A DNA stretch of 37,375 nucleotides from the IMG/VR virus record IMGVR_UViG_3300025421_000004, positions 1 to 37,375 of that record. One strand, 5' to 3'. The DNA comes from a virus. This document shows positions 14,395 to 22,201 of the stretch, one piece after another. The notes below the pieces were generated by a model that did not search any database, was not told the DNA's origin, and worked only from the letters and a program-made list of their open reading frames with translations. Position numbers and translations under genes: made by a program. Each line of letters begins with the position of its first letter. Position 1 is the stretch's first letter.

Positions 14395-14856
14395 ATGGTC
14401 AATACCAAACCGATTGGTGTTGCCTACTCTGATCCACAGCTTGTAAGCGGCACGACTATCGACGGCGCTGTCATTACAAACCCAACGGTCACAGGCGCAA
14501 CAATCACAGGCGCTGTTACGGCGTCTACGTTAAATCTTGCTGTTGCTAAACCAGCCGCAGCAGGCACAAACCAAGCTACAGCTACCGCTCTTGGCGCTGG
14601 TTTTAGCTGGGTTACGGCTGCTGACGGAACTAAAGGCGTTGCATTGCCAACAGGCGTTGCAGGTCTTGTTGTCATCATAAAAAATGATGATACGGCTAAC
14701 GCTATCCTTAAAGTTTACTCAGCTAATGACGGTAACAGCGCGGCTATTAATGCTGTGACTTCTGGCACTGCATATTCTATGGCTGCTAAAACCTCAGTTA
14801 TGTTTGTGGCCTATAGTGCAGCTCAGTGGTTCTCAATTCCGCTAGTAGCATCTTAA
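14395..14856 (+). CDS. Putative decoration or fibre-type virion protein (153 aa)
   Basis: The start MVNTKPIGVAYSDPQLVSGT shares NTKPIGVAY with the gene at 4737. A TVTGATITGAVTASTLNLAV repeat-like strand region follows, then a domain with GVALPTGVAGLVVIIKNDDTA, LKVYSANDGNSAA and SVMFVAYSAAQWFSIPLVAS, typical of small phage fibre or decoration proteins. It is flanked by hairpins and has a strong ribosome site, which fits an abundant virion protein. Confidence 0.75.
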   Translation: MVNTKPIGVAYSDPQLVSGTTIDGAVITNPTVTGATITGAVTASTLNLAVAKPAAAGTNQATATALGAGFSWVTAADGTKGVALPTGVAGLVVIIKNDDTANAILKVYSANDGNSAAINAVTSGTAYSMAAKTSVMFVAYSAAQWFSIPLVAS

Positions 14857-14868
14857 TACTAATACCAC

Positions 14869-14888
14869 GGGCGACCTACGGGTCGCCT
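14869..14888 (+). terminator. Stable hairpin after the second decoration gene
   Basis: Stem GGGCGACC / GGTCGCCT with loop TACG (14869-14876 and 14881-14888, G-T at the base) is very stable, but only GGCCCTCCC follows, without a U-tract. It may protect the upstream mRNA end, or weakly attenuate, more than terminate. The next gene has an AGGAG ribosome site. Confidence 0.5.
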
Positions 14889-14909
14889 GGCCCTCCCATA
14901 GGAGTTTTT

Positions 14910-15140
14910 ATGGCTGTTTTTTATCTTCGACACCCAAAGCACGGCGTCAAAGTTGCCACCTCTGATATGGAAGTGACGCATGACGAAGAGCGAGGATGGG
15001 AACTATTTAACCCTACTGAGGTGACTGAAGAACCGACCAATGCTATAGTTTTGCGGCGTGGACGCAGACCAAAGGTAGACGATGACAACAGCATACGACC
15101 AGATCTGCGGGGCCTTGAGACTGATAGGGATGCTGGCTGA
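14910..15140 (+). CDS. Small neck-region hypothetical protein (76 aa)
   Basis: ATG at 14910 follows an AGGAG site; a frame open from 14826 overlaps the previous gene and is discarded. The product starts MAVFYLRHPKHGVKVATSDM and ends in charged segments (LRRGRRPKVDDDNS). The start resembles small head-completion-region proteins seen next to gp4-like genes, but function is unknown. Its last 59 bp overlap the gp4-like gene in another frame. Confidence 0.7.
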   Translation: MAVFYLRHPKHGVKVATSDMEVTHDEERGWELFNPTEVTEEPTNAIVLRRGRRPKVDDDNSIRPDLRGLETDRDAG

Positions 15141-15792
15141 AGGTGAAACGCCTTCTTCAGAGACAGCTAATGATTCCCTGACAGCACTAAATCAGATGAT
15201 AGATTCTTGGAATACCGAGCGTCTATCTGTTTTTTGCACGCAAGATCAGACATTTCTTTGGACGCCAAACTTTTGTGTTCAGACACTTGGGCCTACCGGT
15301 GATTTTGTTGGTAATCGTCCAATTCGGTTAGATGACGCGACATATTTTAGAGATCCGTCAACAAACGTTTCGTTTGGCATTAAACTTATTAATCAACAAC
15401 AATATGATGGTATTGCCGTCAAAACAGTGACCAGCACTTATCCGCAGGTCATTTTTGTCAACATGACATACCCTAACATTACGATGAGCATTTATCCGGT
15501 TCCGACACGCGTGTTGGAATGGCATTTTATCTCTGTATCTACGCTTGATATACCTGCGACATTAGCAACACCATTGTTATTTCCGCCGGGGTATTTACGA
15601 GCCTTTAGGTATAATCTTGCTTGCGAGATCGCGCCGGAGTTTGGTGTCGAACCGCCGCCTACAGTTAGCCGTATTGCTATGGCGTCAAAACGCGATCTGA
15701 AGCGCGTCAATAATCCTGACGACGTAATGGCTCTGCCTTACAGCATGATGCAGCGTCGTCAGCGCTTTAACATTTATGCTGGCAATTATTAA
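15082..15792 (+). CDS. Head-to-tail adaptor, P22 gp4-like (packaged DNA stabilisation)
   Basis: This 236-aa protein fits the P22 gp4 family: N-terminal ICGALRLIGMLAEGETPSSE, then LTALNQMIDSWNTERLSVFC, later a LLFPPGYLRAFRYNLACEIA segment and a C-terminal tail ending MQRRQRFNIYAGNY. gp4 adds to the portal after DNA packaging and forms the platform for gp10. The P22 protein is 166 aa; this version is longer, as is common in related podoviruses. The stop overlaps the next ATG (TAATG). Confidence 0.88.
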   Translation: MTTAYDQICGALRLIGMLAEGETPSSETANDSLTALNQMIDSWNTERLSVFCTQDQTFLWTPNFCVQTLGPTGDFVGNRPIRLDDATYFRDPSTNVSFGIKLINQQQYDGIAVKTVTSTYPQVIFVNMTYPNITMSIYPVPTRVLEWHFISVSTLDIPATLATPLLFPPGYLRAFRYNLACEIAPEFGVEPPPTVSRIAMASKRDLKRVNNPDDVMALPYSMMQRRQRFNIYAGNY

Positions 15793-17324
15793 TGAAGACG
15801 CCTATCCTCGGCTCATCATACGTTACGCGTAGCCCTAACGCGGCTGACGCCCGTATGATTAATCTTTACCCTGAGATTATACCTGAAGGCGGTAAAGAGG
15901 CGGCGTGGCTTCAACGCGCGCCGGGGCTTCGATTTCTTGCTAACGTAGGATCTGGGCCTATTAGAGGTCTATGGGCGTATGGCAATTATGGCTACGTCGT
16001 TTCTGGGAATGGGCTATATCGTGTAGATACAAGCTGGCATCCGACATATTTAGGTTCAATTGCTGGAACAGGGCAAGTAAATTTATCTAATAACAACACA
16101 CAAGTATATGTTGCTGCTGGCGCTAACGGATATATTTACGATACGTCGTCAAATACATTCTCACAAATTACAAGCGCTAATTTTTTTGGCGCTGTTGGTG
16201 TTGGTTATCTTGACGGATATTTTGTTTATAACCAGCCTGGAACGCAGAATTTTTGGGTGTCTAATCTTCAAGATGGTCTAACCATACAACCTTTAAGTTA
16301 TGCGGCGGCTGATGGCGCGCCTGACAATCTTGTCACGCTGATCGTTGACCACCGCGAAGTTTGGTTGTTTGGATCTTATACAGTTGAGGTCTGGTATGAC
16401 GCTGGTCTGCCAACATTCCCATTAGCGCGTATTCAAGGTGCGTTTAACGAAATTGGATGTGCAGCGGCATATTCTGTCGCCAAGCTCGACAATGGCATCT
16501 TCTGGCTTGGAACTGATCAGCGCGGTAAAGGTATTGTTTATCGGTCTAATGGCTATTCCGGCACACGTATTTCTACACATGCTGTTGAATGGCAGATTCA
16601 ACAATATACTCAAATTTCTGACGCTGTTGCCTATACATACCAGCAAGATGGTCATTCGTTTTATGTGCTGAATTTTCCTACGGCTGATACGACATGGGTT
16701 TATGATGTAGCAACGCAAACATGGCATGAACGCGCGGGCTGGGATAATGACAAGTTTACACGGCAGCGCGGTAGCAGCCAGATGTTTTTTAATAATGAGA
16801 ATGTCATCGGGGATTACCGTGCCGGGGTAATATATGCGTATGATTTGAATGTCTATTCGGAGGCGGGAACATTACAAAAATGGTTGCGTTCATGGCGCGC
16901 ATTGCCGACAGGTCAAAATGACTTAAACCGCACAGTTCAACATAGTCTACAACTAGATTGTGAAGCTGGCGTCGGTATAGCAGGCGTGGATAATCAATAT
17001 TTAAATGGATTATATTTATCAACTGAAGATGATAATCATCTTATTACTGAATCGGGCAATTCTATTATAGCACAAGGAGCGCCGCTCGTAGCAGGTGTTG
17101 AGCCACAGGCGATGTTGCGATGGTCAGACGATGGTGGTCATACATGGTCTAATGAGCATTGGAAATCTATGGGCCGCATAGGACAGACCGGCTATCGTAC
17201 GATCTGGCGGCGTCTTGGCATGACGACTAAACTCCGTGACCGCGTGTATGAGGTGTCGGGCACTGATCCAGTTAAGATAGCCGTTATGGGCGCGGAGCTG
17301 CATGTGGACGGCACCAATGCCTAA
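15792..17324 (+). CDS. Tail accessory hub, P22 gp10-like (DNA stabilisation)
   Basis: The 510-aa product shows the gp10/PF11134 pattern: KTPILGSSYVTRSPNAADAR, RMINLYPEIIP, RAPGLRFLANVGSGPIRGLW, YVVSGNGLYRV and the C-terminal LRWSDDGGHTWSNEHWKSMG. gp10 plugs the head after gp4 and carries the tail needle and spike. Around residue 405 is an inserted LYLSTEDDNHLITESGNSII stretch that echoes the LLLTESGN start of the repeat protein at 8690. Coupling to gp4 by TAATG supports joint assembly. Confidence 0.9.
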   Translation: MKTPILGSSYVTRSPNAADARMINLYPEIIPEGGKEAAWLQRAPGLRFLANVGSGPIRGLWAYGNYGYVVSGNGLYRVDTSWHPTYLGSIAGTGQVNLSNNNTQVYVAAGANGYIYDTSSNTFSQITSANFFGAVGVGYLDGYFVYNQPGTQNFWVSNLQDGLTIQPLSYAAADGAPDNLVTLIVDHREVWLFGSYTVEVWYDAGLPTFPLARIQGAFNEIGCAAAYSVAKLDNGIFWLGTDQRGKGIVYRSNGYSGTRISTHAVEWQIQQYTQISDAVAYTYQQDGHSFYVLNFPTADTTWVYDVATQTWHERAGWDNDKFTRQRGSSQMFFNNENVIGDYRAGVIYAYDLNVYSEAGTLQKWLRSWRALPTGQNDLNRTVQHSLQLDCEAGVGIAGVDNQYLNGLYLSTEDDNHLITESGNSIIAQGAPLVAGVEPQAMLRWSDDGGHTWSNEHWKSMGRIGQTGYRTIWRRLGMTTKLRDRVYEVSGTDPVKIAVMGAELHVDGTNA

Positions 17325-17922
17325 TGTAAACCCTAATAATACTCAGATACCTGCACCGCGCGTAGAATTTATTGATAAAGCTACAAATTACGTTTCCCGC
17401 GCATGGTATACATGGCTGTTTAATATTTACCAAGCTGTGCAGGCTGGCGAGCGTTATGGATCATATTATGATACAACAACGCAAAGCGCGGCGGCGATAA
17501 ATACGGCATATGCTGTCACATTTAATAGCGCGTATGTTGACGCGTCTAATAACATTCTTCAATTTGGCGTTTATCGCGGGTCGCCTACATCGCTTATATA
17601 TGTAGATAATACAAGCACATACAACTTTCAATTTTCTTTACAATTAGTTAGCACAAACGCTACGGCAAAAAATGTCTATATATGGGCCGACGTTAATGGA
17701 ACGGCGGTGCCTTATTCGGGCACAAAAGTAACTTTACAAGGCGCTAGCGCAGCGTCTGTTGCTGCATGGAATTTTGTGCTAAACCTTCAAAAAGGTGATT
17801 ATTTTCGTCTTATGTGGTCTGTAGATAATACGAATGTTCAAATTGCCGCGTTTACTAGTTCAAGTCCTGTTCCAGCTATTCCATCGGCCATTCTGACCGT
17901 CACAAGTATTGTAGGTGCTTAA
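17302..17922 (+). CDS. Tail-tip or fibre-type protein (206 aa)
   Basis: The N-terminus reads IPAPRVEFIDKATNYVSRAW and YTWLFNIYQ, a common signature of short proteins after gp10-like genes in podoviruses. The rest is beta-rich and resembles a compact C1q/jelly-roll type head (YGSYYDTTTQSAAAINTAYA; KNVYIWADVNGTAVPYSGTK), with WNFVLNLQKGDYFRLMWSVD near the end. The start is ambiguous: 17302 has GGAG just upstream, 17317 avoids most of the overlap. It probably belongs to the tail. Confidence 0.78.
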   Translation: MWTAPMPNVNPNNTQIPAPRVEFIDKATNYVSRAWYTWLFNIYQAVQAGERYGSYYDTTTQSAAAINTAYAVTFNSAYVDASNNILQFGVYRGSPTSLIYVDNTSTYNFQFSLQLVSTNATAKNVYIWADVNGTAVPYSGTKVTLQGASAASVAAWNFVLNLQKGDYFRLMWSVDNTNVQIAAFTSSSPVPAIPSAILTVTSIVGA

Positions 17923-19353
17923 ATGACTGTTCTCACACCTGTAGCAAAAATGCAATTTTTGGACGCTTCAGGCGCACCGCTTGTTGGCGGCTTATTGTAT
18001 ACTTATAATGCTGGCACGACCACACCGCAGCCTACCTATACGGACAGCACAGGCGCAACGGCTAATACTAACCCTGTTGTTTTAAACGCGCGGGGCGAGG
18101 CTAATATATGGCTCGGCGCGGCGACGTATAAGTTCAAATTATGCGACGCTAATAATACTGAAATTTGGACGGTTGATAATATCTCAGCGCCAACAACGGC
18201 ATTATCGCCAGTTTTGTCAGGCAACGTCATTATTGCCTCATCGTCTAGCGGCGCGGCGCTTAAAATTGTGCAGACAGGCACAGGGCCTATTTTTGTCGCT
18301 CAAAATGTTAATGACCCTGACACAACGCCTGTCATTATCGACGCAAATAATAATCTTGGAGTTCAGACGACATCGCCTGGCGCTGCGTTAGACGTAGGTA
18401 ACGCGGGATCTATTTGGTTATCTAATAATGGTGTGGCGAGATCTATTATATCGGCTGATGGATCTAATTCTTATTATTCCGCTGAAGGCGCTCGCGGTAT
18501 AATTTTTAAAGCTAACAGCATTAATTTAATTTATGGGTCTAATAATGGTTTTGTAGGTATTAAAAATGCTTCGCCTGCTGTTGAGTTAGATGTTACTGGC
18601 GCTTTAAATACTTCAGGTAATATTACATGTAGCTCGGCGATTTCATCGACGGGCGCTATTACTGCCGGATCAACGCTTGCCTCTACGACAACATTAACCG
18701 CTGGCTCATCGTTAAATGTAACAACTTCAGCAACTATTGGAACGACTTTAAGTGTTGATACCGTTCAAGAAAAAACATCATCAGCCGGGGTTTCTGTATC
18801 TAGCGTATTAAAAGTAGACACTATCAACGGGAAAACGACCCCGACGACAATTTCAATTGCGGGTGTTTCTATCGCCAGTAGTCAAGTTGATCCTTCAAAT
18901 CGTGTAATTACAACAAGAACTGCACAAGCGACAACTTCAGGCACTAGCGTAGAATTTGCAAGTATCCCATCCTGGGTAAAACGAATCACATTAATGATTA
19001 ATGGCCTGACTGTTTCAGGAGCTGATAATCTTCTTATTCAATTGGGAACTGCTTCTAGTTATACTTTTACTTATACTGGAAGCGTTTCGACGTTAATTAG
19101 TGAAGGTTCGCCTGCTAATACTTATCCTAATACGTCTACATCGGGGTTTATTTTATATAACCCTAATTCTGCCGTATATGGTATTATGACCATTGTTCTA
19201 TGTGACACAAATACGTGGGTATCTATCCATCAAACCCGCAATAGATATGGTAGCGGTGTCGTGGCTCTTGGTGCGACGTTAACACGGCTAAAGTTAATTC
19301 TTTCGGGAAGTAACACTTTCACCGCTGGCTCTGTAAACATACTCTATGAGTAA
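17923..19353 (+). CDS. Tail fibre or spike protein (476 aa)
   Basis: The N-terminus (PVAKMQFLDASGAPLVGGLL, LYTYNAGTTTPQPTYTDSTG, VVLNARGEANIWLG) is the common virion-attachment domain of podovirus fibres and spikes. The middle is a low-complexity trimer-like stalk (TSSATIGTTLSV, ITAGSTLASTTTLTAGS). The C-terminus has SIPSWVKRITLMINGLTVSG and VLCDTNTWVSIHQTRN, a small terminal domain shared by many fibres, probably the receptor-binding tip. No lyase or hydrolase residues are evident. Confidence 0.85.
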   Translation: MTVLTPVAKMQFLDASGAPLVGGLLYTYNAGTTTPQPTYTDSTGATANTNPVVLNARGEANIWLGAATYKFKLCDANNTEIWTVDNISAPTTALSPVLSGNVIIASSSSGAALKIVQTGTGPIFVAQNVNDPDTTPVIIDANNNLGVQTTSPGAALDVGNAGSIWLSNNGVARSIISADGSNSYYSAEGARGIIFKANSINLIYGSNNGFVGIKNASPAVELDVTGALNTSGNITCSSAISSTGAITAGSTLASTTTLTAGSSLNVTTSATIGTTLSVDTVQEKTSSAGVSVSSVLKVDTINGKTTPTTISIAGVSIASSQVDPSNRVITTRTAQATTSGTSVEFASIPSWVKRITLMINGLTVSGADNLLIQLGTASSYTFTYTGSVSTLISEGSPANTYPNTSTSGFILYNPNSAVYGIMTIVLCDTNTWVSIHQTRNRYGSGVVALGATLTRLKLILSGSNTFTAGSVNILYE

Positions 19354-19699
19354 AATAATAGACAACCGCGCTATAGCCTTAAAAATAGGTTACGCCGCAA
19401 CTGATTGGGAAAACTATATAAGTTACGAGGACTACGAGGCTATTGCGGCAGATTGGGATTTGAAACTGATTATGAAAGATAACACGCCGATAGGAGCTAT
19501 CTATTCCAAAAATGGTGAAACTCATGTATCTATATTACCTGAATGGCGCAAGCGTTGGCTAACAAAAGGACTTTTAAAAGAAATTTTGGCCGGTATGCAA
19601 TTTACACGCATTACACCAGGCCATGAGTTCATGTATAACATATTGGAAAGACTAGGTTTCAAGCCACAAGCAGACGGAACCGTAGCAAGAGAGAATTAA
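19346..19699 (+). CDS. GNAT-like small protein (117 aa)
   Basis: ATG overlaps the fibre stop by 8 bp. The product has an acidic start (WENYISYEDYEAIAADW), then a GNAT-like core: IGAIYSKNGETHVSILPEWR (beta4-like) and KRWLTKGLLKEILAGM (alpha), with a final FMYNILERLGFKP typical of GNAT C-termini. The acetyl-CoA binding loop is not clearly present. Such proteins occur near fibre and ejection genes in podoviruses and may modify fibre or another virion protein (inference). Confidence 0.68.
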   Translation: MSKIIDNRAIALKIGYAATDWENYISYEDYEAIAADWDLKLIMKDNTPIGAIYSKNGETHVSILPEWRKRWLTKGLLKEILAGMQFTRITPGHEFMYNILERLGFKPQADGTVAREN

Positions 19700-19700
19700 A

Positions 19701-20570
19701 ATGGGATTTTCTGCCGCCGCTAATGCCTCAAATCAAGGCACCCAACAAGCCATGATGATGCAGGCTTTGCAGGCTCAACAGGCCCAGCAAGCTATTCAAC
19801 AAGGACAACAGCAAGCCTCAGGCGCGCTTCAACAAGGCCAGACGCAAGGTGTTAACGCGTTACAAGCAGGGCAAACTGGCGCGTTAGGCGCGCTGCAAAA
19901 TTATTATAACCAAGGCGTAGGCTATCAACAGCCGTATATGAACGCAGGCGCGCAAGCAACGAATCAGCTTGCGGCTATGTATGCGCCAGGCGGTCAGTAT
20001 GGTCAAATGCCAACAGCCGCGCAGCTTCAGATGGACCCAAGCTATGCTTGGCGGTTCCAGCAGGGTCAGCAGGCGGCGCAGAACGCTATAGCTGCGGGTC
20101 TTGGCGGCGCAAGTGTCGGTGGCAGCGCGTTGCAAGCGTTGACAAATTACGGTCAGAACGCCGCCAGTCAAGAATATCAAAACGCGTATCAGCGATTTAT
20201 GCAGCAGGCTCAGTTACAGACTGGCGCATTGCAGAATTTAGCTGGCACAGGTGCAGGCGCAGCTAATCAAGCCACAGGATTGGCCGGTCAGACCGGCGCT
20301 AATCTTGGAAATGTCTACACTGGAACAGGCCAGAATTTAGCCAGCACTTATGGCACGACAGGCTCTAATTTAGCAAACGTTTACACAGGCGCAGGGCAAC
20401 AACTTGCAGCTAATTATAACGCATTAGGCCAGAATCTTGGCCAAGGCTACGCCAACATGGGCGCGGCTAATGCTAGTGCTTATATGGGGCCGACAAACCT
20501 AATGGCGGCGCTTGCAGGGCAGGCTCTTGGTGCAGGTGCAACTTATCTCGGTATGAAGGCGCGCGGATAA
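19701..20570 (+). CDS. Gln/Ala-rich DNA ejection protein (P22 gp7-like, probable)
   Basis: The 289-aa product is dominated by Gln, Ala and Gly: an N-terminal Gln/Ala helix, then a conserved-looking core MDPSYAWRFQQGQQAAQNAI...GGSALQALTNYGQNAASQEY, and glycine-rich repeats near the end (GTGQNLASTYGTTGSNLANV). The SYAWRFxQGQQ...YGQ..AS.EY..A pattern is that of internal head proteins injected with DNA. It precedes two more ejection-type genes, matching the gp7-gp20-gp16 order of P22. Confidence 0.8.
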   Translation: MGFSAAANASNQGTQQAMMMQALQAQQAQQAIQQGQQQASGALQQGQTQGVNALQAGQTGALGALQNYYNQGVGYQQPYMNAGAQATNQLAAMYAPGGQYGQMPTAAQLQMDPSYAWRFQQGQQAAQNAIAAGLGGASVGGSALQALTNYGQNAASQEYQNAYQRFMQQAQLQTGALQNLAGTGAGAANQATGLAGQTGANLGNVYTGTGQNLASTYGTTGSNLANVYTGAGQQLAANYNALGQNLGQGYANMGAANASAYMGPTNLMAALAGQALGAGATYLGMKARG

Positions 20571-22201
20571 TGCCAATTCAATATCAGCCAGTTCCAGAAT
20601 TTCAGGTTCCTAATCTGAATCTTATGGGGTCTTATGCTCAAGGTGTAGCATTGGCTGAAAGTCAGGCGGATCAAGAGCGCAAAGATTTATTGGCGGGTAT
20701 TACTGCTACTAAAGAAGCACGATTAGCAGATCAAGCTACTAAGGAAGCGGCGGCTAAAGAACAAGAACGCGCGGCCAAACATTATGACGCGCTTGTTAAT
20801 CTTCTTCCTGCGGTTACAAAAGAAACTTGGCCTGCTTGGCGTCAAGCTGCGACAGCGGCGTATCCTGGCGTCGAAGGCATTGTAAAAAAAGAATTTGATC
20901 CTGAGCATATCCGCGATCTGATGGCTAAAGCCTCAGATGATAAAGAACAGATTCTTCAACAGCATTCTGGCGATACGTCACGTTTTATTCGTGTTGGACG
21001 TAAAGGCGGCGCTGAAGTTGTGCCCGGCACAGAAGTTACTGCGCCGGGCAAACAAAAAATTGTTGACCTTGGCGATAAAGGTCAGTTTCTTCAAAATGAA
21101 ACGACCGGTCAACTTACGCCAGTCACGCCGTCAATGCTTCAAGGCGGTATTAACATGCCCGCCGCAAAGGCTGCTATATCCAACATTGAAAGCGGCGGTG
21201 ATTATGGCGCGCTTGGTCCAGTTACTAAGTCAGGCGACCGCGCGCATGGCAAATATCAAGTTATGGGTGAAAATATTCCTAAATGGACAAAGCAGGCACT
21301 TGGCGTCAGTTTGACGCCGCAACAATTTTTAAATAGCCCTGAAGCACAAGAACGCGTGTTTGAAGATCAGTTTTCGCGTAATGCTGCGAAATATGGTTCG
21401 GCTCAAGACGCCGCGTCTGTTTGGTTCTCTGGAAAACCATTAGCTAAAGCTGGTAATCGCGCCGATATTCTTGGCACAACTACACCAGCATATGTTAATA
21501 AATTTAACGCCGTATATGGTGGTCAAGGCCCAGTTCAGAACGCTATGGTTTCACCAGTTACGGGCGCTAATGCTGTCACGCCAGCAACGCCTGTCGGGCC
21601 TCCTGCTGGTGTTATAGCGCAACCACAAATGCCTGTTGCTCGTATGCCAGCGCCAGTTATGCCCGCGCCTGAGTATCCTGTCGGCAGTGTCGAAGCGAAT
21701 AATCAAAAGTTTGGTAAAGATACACTTGAGTCGGCAGGTTACGATCCTAAGACAGGCGAAGATAAAATTTCTAAACTTATCATGGGGTCAACAAGCGGCG
21801 GTCTTCAATCGCTTGCAGCCGGAACCGTTGGCTATCTTACTGGCGAAGCTACGCCAGGTATGGAAAAGATCTCACAGATCAAGACCATTGTTAATGACGC
21901 TATTCTCAAGAAACTTAATGGTAAACTCGGCGCGGGTATATCAAACGAAGACCGTAATTTCATTCAATCAACACTTGGTAATCTTGACGACCCGTCTATT
22001 CCAGCTAATCAACGTCTTGCGGCGTGGAACCAAGTCAAACAAGTTCTATCTAAATATGCGGGGTTTGAACAACCTACAGAAGCAGCGCCAGCAGCGGCTG
22101 CACCGTCAGGCGGTCTGTCAGTCTCTGCGCCAAATGGTAAGACATACACATTCAAAGATAAAGCGAGCGCTGACGCGTTCCGTAAAGCTGCGGGGCTTTG
22201 A
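20570..22201 (+). CDS. Internal virion protein with lytic transglycosylase domain (ejection protein)
   Basis: The 543-aa product has a coiled N-terminal part (residues 20-130) and a lysozyme-like domain at about 200-320: ISNIESGGDYGALGP (probable catalytic Glu207), then AHGKYQVMGENIPKWT and AQDAASVWFSGK. This enzyme would open peptidoglycan locally to pass DNA. The C-terminal part is Pro/Ala-rich with a final YTFKDKASADAFRKAAGL. It overlaps the following gene (TGATG) and fits the ejection cluster. Confidence 0.87.
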   Translation: MPIQYQPVPEFQVPNLNLMGSYAQGVALAESQADQERKDLLAGITATKEARLADQATKEAAAKEQERAAKHYDALVNLLPAVTKETWPAWRQAATAAYPGVEGIVKKEFDPEHIRDLMAKASDDKEQILQQHSGDTSRFIRVGRKGGAEVVPGTEVTAPGKQKIVDLGDKGQFLQNETTGQLTPVTPSMLQGGINMPAAKAAISNIESGGDYGALGPVTKSGDRAHGKYQVMGENIPKWTKQALGVSLTPQQFLNSPEAQERVFEDQFSRNAAKYGSAQDAASVWFSGKPLAKAGNRADILGTTTPAYVNKFNAVYGGQGPVQNAMVSPVTGANAVTPATPVGPPAGVIAQPQMPVARMPAPVMPAPEYPVGSVEANNQKFGKDTLESAGYDPKTGEDKISKLIMGSTSGGLQSLAAGTVGYLTGEATPGMEKISQIKTIVNDAILKKLNGKLGAGISNEDRNFIQSTLGNLDDPSIPANQRLAAWNQVKQVLSKYAGFEQPTEAAPAAAAPSGGLSVSAPNGKTYTFKDKASADAFRKAAGL

